Shown here piece after piece: positions 22,014 through 31,288 of a stretch of DNA of 64,000 nucleotides; the stretch's first letter is position 1; each line of letters starts with the position of its first letter. This stretch comes from Penicillium oxalicum (Eukaryota > Ascomycota > Eurotiomycetes > Eurotiales > Aspergillaceae), in contig NC_064651.1 in assembly GCF_001723175.1 (NCBI RefSeq), positions 3,038,001 to 3,102,000 of the forward strand. The letters run 5' to 3'. Made by a program: the position numbers and the translations under genes. The notes beneath the pieces were generated by a model that made no database searches, was not told the DNA's origin, and worked only from the letters and a program-made list of their open reading frames with translations.

Positions 22014-25000
22014 ATGTTCACCTTCACCCCGTTGCTCGGGGCTCAGTCCTCAGATTCAAGAGCCTCGCAGTCTATTCTTGAGCTGGACGGTGGAATTAAG
22101 ATTCTCATCGACGTAGGATGGGATGACTCGTTTGACACTCGTGACTTGGTTGAACTCGAGAAGTAAGCTCCAGTTGTTCGCCCAGACGTGATGGGGTGGA
22201 TTGTCCAGACTAATCATAAGATTACGCTCAGGCATATTCCAACACTCTCTCTGATTCTCCTCACACACGCGACCCCGGCTCATATCGGTGCTCTGGTCCA
22301 TTGCTGTCGGACGTTTCCTCAGTTCACCCAGATCCCAATTTATGCGACAAGTCCAGTGATCGCATTCGGTCGAACTTGCTTGCAAGACCTTTACTCATCA
22401 TCGCCACTTGCAGCCACTTTCCTTCCAAAATCATCGATCTCAGAGTCCAGCGCATCGTCGGTACCTTCTGCAGGTGGCTCAACGGCAGAAGCTGATGAGA
22501 GTTCCGAAGCCACCGGCAGCTCGGGACGAATCCTTCTTCAGGCACCTACGACTGAGGAGATTGCGAGATACTTTTCGCTCATTCAGCCTCTCAAATACTC
22601 TCAGCCCCATCAGCCTCTTCCGTCTCCCTTTTCGCCGCCTCTCGATGGCCTCACTCTCACGGCCTATAACGCAGGACATACGGTTGGAGGAACAATATGG
22701 CACATTCAACATGGGATGGAGTCTATTGTATACGCTATGGACTGGAACCAGGCACGAGAAAGCGTCGTAGCAGGTGCTGCATGGTTTGGTGGTTCTGGTG
22801 CAAGCGGCACGGAAGTCATCGAGCAGCTGCGAAAGCCGACGGCCCTCATCTGCAGCACGAAGGGGGCCAGTAAGCTGGCAGTGTCTGGGGGTCGGAGGAA
22901 AAGAGATGATCTGCTGCTTGACATGATTCGGAGCAGTTTGGCAAAAGGTGGCACTGTTCTTATCCCGACCGATACAAGCTCTCGTGTTCTTGAATTGGCA
23001 TACGCTCTTGAGCACGCTTGGCGCGCCGCATCAAGTGACGACAGGGGCGATGTTCTGAAGGGCGCCGGACTGTACCTGGCCGGAAGAAAAGTCAATACCA
23101 CAATGAGGCTTGCTAGGAGTATGCTTGAGTGGATGGACGAGAACATCGTGCGCGAGTTCGAGGCAGCCGAAGGCGCTGACGGAGTAACGGGCCAAAAGGC
23201 CGGTGGGCAAGGGCAAGACAAGGGAGCCGGCAAAGGCGTCGGCCCTTTCACGTTCAAGCACCTCCGAACCATCGAGCGTAAGAAGCGCCTCGAAAAGCTT
23301 CTGGCCCAAGAGGGGCCCAAGGTCATTCTCGCCTCCGACACCTCTCTCGCCTGGGGATTCTCCAAAGAGTCTCTTCGGCAAATCGCCGATGGTCCTAATA
23401 ACCTCCTTCTAATGACCGAGTCTTTCCGCGAAGAGATGCGAGAAGACACCAAGGAGCCTGCTGGTACAGTGTCGCTTGGGAAAACGATATGGCAATGGTA
23501 CGAAGAACGCAAAGATGGAGTTGCTCTCGAGCAAGGACCAGATGGAGAATTACTCGAGCAGGTTCACAGTGGGGGTAGGGAGCTGGCATGGACAGAAGTG
23601 CAGCGTGTACCTCTCGACACAAGAGATCAACTGCTCTATCAGCAATATTTGGCAACCAAGCGCCAGCTTCAAGATACTTCACAGGCACGAGGACAAGAAG
23701 GCCTTGAAAACGTTGCCGATGCACTAGACGATCGGTCTAGCTCTACCTCTTCCGAAGAGTCCGACTCGGAGCAGCAAGGCAAAGTCCTTAACTTTTCAAC
23801 CACGCTGGCGCACTCAAATCGGAGCAAACTAGCCTTGACTGACGAGGATCTTGGTATCAACATCTTGTTGCGGCGGAAAAATGTTTATGACTATGATGTT
23901 CGAGGCAAAAAAGGCCGCGAGCGTATGTTCCCATATGTTACCACGCGCAAGAAGGGTGACGAGTATGGAGAATTTATTCGGCCGGAAGAATACCTCCGTG
24001 CTGAGGAACGCGAGGAAATCGACATGCAACAAAGACAGTCCGATGCGCACACTAGGCCGGGCCAAAAGAGGCGATGGGATGAAACGGCTGGTTCTGGCGC
24101 ACGGCAAACATCCGACAACATTCGAGCCCGAAAGCGTCAAAATCCCGTCAATGGCCAAAACGGTGGAGCTGGGGCCGATGATGAACTTAGTCTTGCATCT
24201 GAGGGTGAAGCTGCTGAGCTGGCTGGGTCGTCAGAAGACGAGGCCGATGCGGAGTCATTCGAAGGCCCCGCAAAAGCGCTTTATCGCAAGGAGACAATCA
24301 CAATTCATGCGCGCCTTGCATTTGTGGACTTCATGGGCTTGCATGATAAGCGCAGTCTGGAAATGCTGATCCCCTTGATCCAGCCGCAAAAACTCATTCT
24401 GGTTGGTGGCATGAAGGACGAAACCCTGGCTTTGGCGGAAGAGTGCAAGAAGCTGCTCACAGTCAAAGCAAGCCCCGATGCTTCGACCACTAGCACTGAC
24501 GCTGCTGCGATCATTTTCACCCCTGTGAATGGAGAGGGCATTGATGCCAGTGTCGACACGAATGCCTGGACTGTTAAATTGAGCAACAGTCTCGTAAGAC
24601 GCCTGCATTGGCAACATGTTCGAAGTCTCGGTGTCGTGGCGCTCACGGCGCAGCTTCGAGCGCCGGACAGCTCTGCAGACCACCAAGGGTCCGATGCGGA
24701 CCCCGCCGGGAAGAAGATCAAGTTGGCAGGCGATCAAGCAGCAGGGTCTGCAGAGATTCCCTCGACCGGGGTTCCCGCAGCTGGCGCAGATGACCGGGTT
24801 GTCGAGAAAACGGACTTGGTTCCCCTGCTTGACACTTTGCCGGTTAGTATGGCAGCTGGTACAAGGTCTATGTCGCGTCCTCTTCACGTCGGCGATCTCC
24901 GGCTCGCCGACCTGCGGAAACTCATGCAAGCGGCCGGTCACACCGCGGAGTTTCGAGGTGAAGGAACGCTTCTTATCGACAAGTCAGTGGCGGTGCGCAA

Positions 25001-25139
25001 GTCGGGTACCGGTAGGATTGAAGTCGAGGCTGCTGCTCAAGCCGCTGCAAACCAGGCGACCTTGGGCCGAGGTGCCGGAAGCTTCTTGGCTGTGAAGAAA
25101 AAGATATACGAAGGTCTGGCTGTCGTTTCAGGAAACTAG
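22014..25139 (+). CDS. CFT2: Cleavage and polyadenylation factor subunit CFT2/CPSF100
   Basis: Two exons (22014-22162, 22232-25139) encode 1018 residues. The N-terminus MFTFTPLLGAQSSDS followed by LILLTHATPAHIGALVH is the metallo-beta-lactamase domain of CPSF100. The zinc-ligand motif HxHxDH of its sister CPSF73/Ysh1 is replaced by HATPAH, as expected for the catalytically inactive subunit. A beta-CASP region follows (YAMDWNQARESVVAGAAWFGG, VLIPTDTSSRVLELAYALEHAW, KVILASDTSLAWGFS), then acidic insertions, and a C-terminal domain (TIHARLAFVDFMGLHDKRS ... KLILVGG) that pairs with Ysh1. Cft2 recognises the polyadenylation signal region together with Ysh1 in nuclear mRNA 3'-end formation. Ser/Asp/Glu-rich insertions of 30 to 60 residues are normal for filamentous fungi. 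Confidence 0.94.
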
Positions 25140-25507
25140 GCTCTGCTGCTGGTACAGAATGTACTTTTACATACTTGAAACCTTGCCTTTGGCCTATAAT
25201 AGATAGAATAAAGCGATGAAATGAAAACTAAATATCAGAATCCCACTTGAGGTAATGATAACCTATCTTTCTAGACCCCAGCTCAATTGGAACCTGACTT
25301 GGACATTTGGACTCGCGATGGAAGCATGGAGGGAGGCACAAGCTGCCCATCAAGGCCAGAAGACGGATGGAGGTGGAGTGCGCATGCATCCATCCATCCC
25401 TCAGCACCTGGCATCTATTTTACACATGATTGATGGAGACAAACTTCTTATTTCGCATTATAATTTTTCGTGCTCTGTTTCATTATCTGGAGACATTTAT
25501 ATTGCAC
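25140..25507. other. Convergent intergenic region CFT2/oxidase
   Basis: These 368 bases lie between two 3' ends. An AATAAA-like element (AGAATAAAGCG, about 25205-25215) could be the CFT2 polyadenylation signal. No gene is seen. Confidence 0.4.
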
Positions 25508-27055
25508 CTAGGGCTTCGTAGCAGCAAATTTCCCAGATCCCAGAATGTCCCCGTCTTCGGTCTTCCCGCTCAAAGCTCGATCAATGCGGTATTGAGACGT
25601 CTGGAACAGCCGAGGCATAGCTGTCTGCTCAAATGGAATATCATCGACAATCATCCGCGCAAGTTCCTTGGCTGACAGCCAAATGACCGGCATGCCGTGA
25701 CCATTGAATCCTGCCAGAATGTACTGGTCATCCCCTCCGGGGACCGTGCCGATGTGGGGGTTTGAGTCATATGAGTATCCCATCACACCCGTCCAGATTT
25801 TGTCGATCTTGGCTCCGGAGTCTTCCCATCCGCGATAGGTCTTTTGCATGTAATCATTGTAGTAGTCCTTTGCAGAATCAATGAGAACACTGTCGTCCAC
25901 GTTGTCGTACCATTGATCCTCGTGCTTTCGGAAGATAGCAGCAGCTCCTCCGACGACAATGCTGCCGTCGGCCCGTGGAATGAGGTAGGAGAGAACATTG
26001 TCCTCTGTACGGTTGATATAGGAGTTGTTGAGAAGAGGGGCCGTTACACCCTCTGGCACGGTGATGCGACAGCAGATGCCCTTGCATGGGACAATATTCT
26101 TCTTGTATTGTGGGAGGAGACCGGAGACGTACGCATTGTTGGCGTAGACGACTTTGCCAGCGTGCATCTTGCCCCGAGGGGTCTCGACGACGAAACCGCC
26201 CTGCGCGTCGGCGCTTACTGAAGTAACGGGGGTGTTGGTTTGCAGGTTCACACCAGCGTCAACAATCAATTCCACCAGATGCATGATGAATTTGTAGGGC
26301 CACATGGTGCCAGCAGTAAAACTCGCACAGGCCTTGGCATCTTTCACGCCACAAATCTGAACAGAAGTCATCAGCACCACCTCGGTGGACTTTTTGGGGG
26401 GTCTTCGTCTTAATGCTCATCAGACGGACTCAGTCGATCGACTTACACCCTCCACATTATCACCCGTGTAAAAAGCGACATCCTCCATGTACTCCAGACC
26501 TTCGGCAGTCATTCTGTCATACACAGCTTTGGCCTTTTTGGCCGCATCTGCATTACACCAGACATCAATGGACCGGGTCAAGGTGAAATCGCAATCAATC
26601 TTCTCCTGCTCGACAGTCTTCTTCAAGGCGCGTAGATTTTGAATCTCAAATTCTGCAATCTCTGCTCCAGCCTGTGTACCCGCGCGATCCATATATGTAG
26701 GGATATGGCCGTAAAAGTCTGGCCTTGCATGGCCGCCGTTTCGACCCGTGGCTCCCGAGCAAGCTCCGCGGGCTTCGAGTATGGTGATGGACTTGTTGGA
26801 GTCGGCATAGTCTTTGATCAAATGATAGGCTGTCGCGACACCGGCATATCCGGCACCGATAATGACAATGTCGCTATGCTCTAGAAGCTCTTCGGTGGAT
26901 CGGTGATTGTGAAGGCGGTGCTGCGATGTTTGCCAAAACGTCTCTCCCGGAATGCTGGTAGGCAGACATTTTGATGTCCCTGCAACGGGAGATGCAGTGG
27001 TGGAGCTGGACAAATCCCTGGTATGGGTGGGCAGGTCTTGCGTTCTGGCTGGCAT
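25508..27055 (-). CDS. FAD-dependent oxidoreductase, DAO family (amine/amino-acid oxidase type)
   Basis: Two exons (26447-27055, 25508-26356) encode 485 residues. The FAD-binding Rossmann motif lies at residues 63-72 (IVIIGAGYAG), followed by ITILEARGACSGATGRNGGH, the block typical of the DAO branch that includes gamma-glutamylputrescine oxidase (PuuB) and the fungal sarcosine/proline-oxidase-like group. The C-terminal FAD-contact region reads DQYILAGFNGHGMP. Such enzymes oxidise a C-N bond of an amine or N-substituted amino acid with oxygen, releasing peroxide and an aldehyde or ketone. There is no signal peptide or C-terminal SKL-type peroxisomal signal (it ends AATKP). The start is the ATG at 27055; a frame extension to 27091 begins with a non-ATG codon. 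It is divergent from an amino-acid permease, which suggests co-regulation. The substrate is unknown. Confidence 0.93.
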
Positions 27056-27760
27056 ATTGGTTATGAAAGGTAGACCACTAATGATATTCACGGAATGTCT
27101 TTTGGTATAGAGAGAGTGTGGCTGACCTGGGACCTAATTAAGTTTCTGGGCTCTTATCGTGGACTGCACGAATTTAGCAATTGATAGTCCGTTCCAACTC
27201 CATCAAACAGTCAGACTTGTGCGGGGAAATCGCGTGGTTCTCGATGTCATTACTAATTATCGCAACTGGCTGTAAGCCAGATCGCTCCAGATGATAATCT
27301 GATTATTCTTGATTTTCGTCCACTTTGGGTCCACCGGAGAACAACCGGACCGGAACTTCCCCATTGGGCACCGGCCCCCCAAAGCTTATCTTCTATACGA
27401 CCACGCGGTCGATCAAGCCTCATTCTGTTGCTGTCTGTGTCCCACGAGAGAATATCCTCCGCAGAGGTGCGATAGACAACTGGATGGTCGTTGTATGTGC
27501 CGCCGCTGATATCTGGCCGGCACGAGCCCGGCCTTGAGAGACCAACCATCATCGAGCGATTATCAATGCCTTTTCGCCGAGGAGACTCGATCAATTGAAT
27601 GGTCTTGATTGGTGCCCGACCTTCTGTCAAAGCGAATATGTTGAGCGTAGATGAAGCATAAACAACGTGGTGGCGCTGATCGCTTCTTTTAAATCCATGA
27701 AGATCTTCCCCTGAGAGTATCTAGCAAGGTCCTTTTTCTTCGACATCACCGCCTTCCACT
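27056..27760. promoter_or_regulatory. Divergent promoter with many GATA (HGATAR) sites
   Basis: The 705 bp between oxidase and permease contain seven matches to HGATAR on either strand: 27154-27159, 27182-27187, 27257-27262, 27292-27297, 27386-27391, 27470-27475 and 27560-27565. About two would be expected by chance at equal base frequencies. HGATAR is the binding site of AreA/NIT2 nitrogen regulators, so nitrogen-repressible expression of both flanking genes is a reasonable inference. Confidence 0.45.
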
Positions 27761-29410
27761 ATGTCGGATGACCAGAACATCCATGCTTCTTCTCTGGAAG
27801 AGAAGACCTTCAGTTACGACGCCAAAATGACAAAGACAGAAGATGTTGAGAACGCTGCAGGACAGCTAGAAGAGATTCATGAATTTCGACAAGGTCTCCA
27901 CCAACGCCATATTCAAATGATCGCTCTGGCGGGCACCGTCGGAACAGGCTTGTTTCTCAGCTCAGGCCGCGCCATCGCCCACGCCGGTCCACTGGGTGCC
28001 TTTCTCGCCTATTCCATCATTGGTGCTGCGGTCTCAAGTGTGGTCTTTGGTGTCGGGGAGATGGGGTCTCTAGCGCCCCTGAACGGCGGTGTGATCCGAT
28101 ACGCGGCAGTCTTTGTGGACGAATCTCTCGCCTTTGCCAATGGATGGAATCAAGTCTATTCATATGCGACATCGATTCCATCCGAATTGGTTGCCTGCGC
28201 CGTTATTGTGGAGTTCTGGATCACCGTCAGCAGTGCCATCTGGATTGTTGTCTTTGGTCTTCTCATGGTCGTCACAGCTTTGGTGTTTGTTCGCATATAC
28301 GGCGAACTCGAATTCGGATTCTCACTTCTCAAGATCATGCTGATCGTCGGAATCAACATCATGGCCCTTGTCATCACCTGCGGGGGCGGCCCCAATCACA
28401 AGACGATAGGATTTGAATACTGGAAAGCTCCCTATGGTCCTTTTGTTCAGTATCTTGATATTCCAGGCTCGCTTGGGCGATTCTTGGGCTTTTGGACCAC
28501 ATTCAGCAATGCCCTCTACGCATATTCCGGTATCGAAAATATCACCGTTGCGGCTGCCGAGACCAGATGCCCCAGACAGGCGATTCCCATGGCCGCGCGA
28601 CGGATCTTCGTTCGTATCTTACTGTTCTACGTCATCACTATCTTCATGGTTGGGTTGGTCGTCTCTTCAGCAGACCCAGATCTTCTCAGATCCACTGGTA
28701 CCGCGGCGCAGTCCCCCTTCGTCATCGCGGCACGAACGGCGGGCATCAAAATCGTCCCGTCCATTATCAACGCCGTGATTTTGACTTCGGCATGGTCGTC
28801 GGGCAACTCCAACATGCTCGGGGGCTCCCGAATCTTGTATGGAATGGCAGTTCAAGGGCACGCGCCCGCGGTTTTCAAGCGACTCAACCGATTCTCCATT
28901 CCATACGTCGCTGTCGCGTTCTACGGAGTCTTCATGGTTTTGGGATTCATGAGTCTCTCGGACGGGGCTGCTTTAGCCTTTGAATGGCTTCAGGACATTG
29001 TTTCCATCAGCACCATTGTCAATTGGATTATAATTCTGATTGTCTATCTCCGCTTCCTCTACGGCTGCAAGAAGCAGGGAATTGACCGACAAAGAGAATT
29101 GCCATGGGCTGCTCCCTTCCAGCCCTATGGGACTTGGATTTCTTTGGTTGTGTTCATTCTGCTTTTCCTGACTGGAGGTTACTCGACTTTCATGAAGGGC
29201 CATTGGAGTACAGAGACATTTATCTCTTCTTACTTTAATCTGCCCTTTATCATCGTCGTCTACTTTGGCTATAAATACTGGAAAAAGACGAAGATCATTC
29301 CTCTGGATGAAATTCCCATCCGATCTTTTATCGAGCATTGTCGTCAGAACCCTGAGCCCGAGCCCGGACCGAAGCGAGGTCTTCGGCGGTTGAATATACT
29401 TTGGTCTTGA
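27761..29410 (+). CDS. Amino-acid permease (AAT/Gap1-type APC transporter)
   Basis: A single exon encodes 549 residues with about 12 membrane segments. After an acidic cytosolic N-terminus of about 55 residues, the protein shows the yeast amino-acid transporter signature LHQRHIQMIALAGTVGTGLFLSSG (substrate-binding GTG in TM1), and later FWTTFSNALYAYSGIENITVAAAE in the TM6 region. Members are plasma-membrane proton symporters for amino acids. This one diverges from Gap1-type permeases at PLNGGVIRYAAVFVDESLAFANGWN, where most have PVSGGF and FGFALGWN-like blocks, so a specialised substrate is likely. The DAO-type oxidase lies divergently upstream; uptake of its amine or amino-acid substrate is a natural guess. 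The gene has no introns, unlike the APC permease at 36.8-38.8 kb. Confidence 0.95.
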   Translation: MSDDQNIHASSLEEKTFSYDAKMTKTEDVENAAGQLEEIHEFRQGLHQRHIQMIALAGTVGTGLFLSSGRAIAHAGPLGAFLAYSIIGAAVSSVVFGVGEMGSLAPLNGGVIRYAAVFVDESLAFANGWNQVYSYATSIPSELVACAVIVEFWITVSSAIWIVVFGLLMVVTALVFVRIYGELEFGFSLLKIMLIVGINIMALVITCGGGPNHKTIGFEYWKAPYGPFVQYLDIPGSLGRFLGFWTTFSNALYAYSGIENITVAAAETRCPRQAIPMAARRIFVRILLFYVITIFMVGLVVSSADPDLLRSTGTAAQSPFVIAARTAGIKIVPSIINAVILTSAWSSGNSNMLGGSRILYGMAVQGHAPAVFKRLNRFSIPYVAVAFYGVFMVLGFMSLSDGAALAFEWLQDIVSISTIVNWIIILIVYLRFLYGCKKQGIDRQRELPWAAPFQPYGTWISLVVFILLFLTGGYSTFMKGHWSTETFISSYFNLPFIIVVYFGYKYWKKTKIIPLDEIPIRSFIEHCRQNPEPEPGPKRGLRRLNILWS

Positions 29411-30485
29411 AATGTGTATATAATCATGATAATGTATGGAAACTTTCTCTCCAACTTTAATCTATGGGTGATCCTCTGTATATCCACAGCAACAACGACG
29501 TCCAGTTTCTGTTTGTCTTTTCTCTTGGTACTCTGTGCAGAGCCTAATTAGAATTCTTGTGCTGAGCGTGTGGTCACTACCTACATCCGATGTAGTCTGT
29601 GGATGCCCGGGTAAGTGCAACTCATGCAAAACAGACTCGATGATTTCATAATCAACAAAGGAGTCTTGAGACCTCTATAATTTTTTTTTCACGTGTCCGC
29701 TGGAGAATAATGTCATTTTGACCTGGAACTGTAGTTCACCTACTTCCGAAGCAACGATCACATATAGAAAGCAATTCCATTGCGTCACTCCGCTGCATCG
29801 GAGGCAGATTTCAATCTGTAAAAGAGCCGAGATCGGGGGACCTGAGGGTGGAGAACCATAAGATCCGTGATCTCGAAGGACTTCATCAACCTCATATCTT
29901 ATCTTCGATAGAAGAGGCCAGGTACCGCGCCGACTTTCCTACCCCATCGAACCCACTCAATTCATTCAGTTGTCCCATAACGAGACTCCGATGGAACCCG
30001 GACCGGACCTACTCAAAATGGACTAGTCAACCTGAAGCAGTAATCTCCACTTGTCCAATCCCCACACTGGCGATAGGAAGGACGATATGAGAATCGGAGG
30101 AGAGTCTCCGGTGCGGGGAGAACGTGGAGTCTGGAGGATGAGGATGGATTGGAACAGCGCGGTTTTAGACTAGTTTTGACTCCGATTTACATTCCGAACA
30201 GATGTTGCAGGTATATTTCGAGTGAATCCACGCGTTCTTGGAAGTGTTAAGCAAAAGTAGCGGACAAATAACTCAGTTCCTGGTCGAGCAACACTTCTCC
30301 CCGTCATCAAGTTCTGAAACTTTCACTACGATTCACATCTCGGCCTCGACTATTGCCTGCTCCAGGCTCTACCTCATCTTGCTCGATTCTTCGATAACAA
30401 ACGACCCCTCCCTACCATTGCGATCGCGAAGACCCAACCTTTTTCGTCCAATTTAGAACAGGCGGTAGCTGTTCCTTGATCGACA
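29411..30485. other. Intergenic region upstream of HAD hydrolase
   Basis: These 1.07 kb lie between two same-strand genes. No exon-like frame is recognised. The region includes a T9 run near 29680 and a CT-rich leader-like stretch just before the HAD gene (30290-30430). Confidence 0.45.
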
Positions 30486-31208
30486 ATGCCTGTCCAAAAG
30501 CACGTCGTCTTTGATGTAGTTGGCACTTGCGTCTCCTTTGATGCCTTCTACAACGGCATCGACAAGGTCATTGGCCAGCGACTCTTGAAGCACAACATCA
30601 CGGCTCGTTCCTTCGGCTTTACCTGGATGACGGCTGCAGAGCTCGAATTCACATTTCTCTCAATTTCGGAGCGCTACAAACCATACAAAGAAATCATGGC
30701 CGCTCTGTTTTTCCGCACTTTGTACATGATGGGCGTTGAGGATCCCCGCGCGTTCGCCACAGAAGCGGAGCGGGATCAATGCGCTCAAGGATATTCAGAG
30801 CTGGAGTTGCGTCCAGGCGCAAAAGAGTGCTTCGCAAAGCTACGAGAGGCAAATTTCACCGTCTGGTGTTTGACCACTGGGGATACCAAGCGCGTGCGTG
30901 GATACTTTGAGCGCGGAGGGGTCGATATGCCGTTGGAGAATTTCATCAGCTGTGATTCGGCTGGTGTGGCCAAGCCGGCTCTGGCTGCTTACAGGCCTGC
31001 CCTGGCTCAATTCAGCGACAACGACATCAAATGGTTTGCGGCCGCGCACATGTGGGATGTGACGGCGGCTGTGAAGGTCGGATTCCGAGGTGCCTATTGT
31101 ACGGTGTATGAGAAGGAGTCGTGCGCCGAGATTTTCGACGCACAGTTGGAAGTGACCACAGACTCCTTACCCGCGATGGCGGAAGGAATTATTGCCGCGT
31201 CTAATTAA
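30486..31208 (+). CDS. HAD-superfamily hydrolase, L-2-haloacid-dehalogenase-like
   Basis: A single exon encodes 240 residues, the usual length for haloacid-dehalogenase-like proteins. Motif I is VVFDVVGTCVSFD with the nucleophile Asp10; motif II threonine is in WCLTTGDTKR; motif III lysine in GVAKPALAAYRPAL; motif IV aspartate in AAAHMWDVTAAVKVGFRG. Asp12, the acid/base of HAD phosphatases, is replaced by Val, as dehalogenases also lack it, which argues against a phosphatase. Bacterial relatives displace halide from 2-haloacids, but fungal members are seldom tested and may act on other small acids. No signal peptide is seen. The gene converges with the Zn2Cys6 regulator 80 bp downstream. Confidence 0.93.
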   Translation: MPVQKHVVFDVVGTCVSFDAFYNGIDKVIGQRLLKHNITARSFGFTWMTAAELEFTFLSISERYKPYKEIMAALFFRTLYMMGVEDPRAFATEAERDQCAQGYSELELRPGAKECFAKLREANFTVWCLTTGDTKRVRGYFERGGVDMPLENFISCDSAGVAKPALAAYRPALAQFSDNDIKWFAAAHMWDVTAAVKVGFRGAYCTVYEKESCAEIFDAQLEVTTDSLPAMAEGIIAASN

Positions 31209-31288
31209 TCATCTCAGTGAAGACAGAAAGCATGCTGGGCGACGAACAATACACGTGTATCATAGTTATAGAATCACTGGAAATACTC

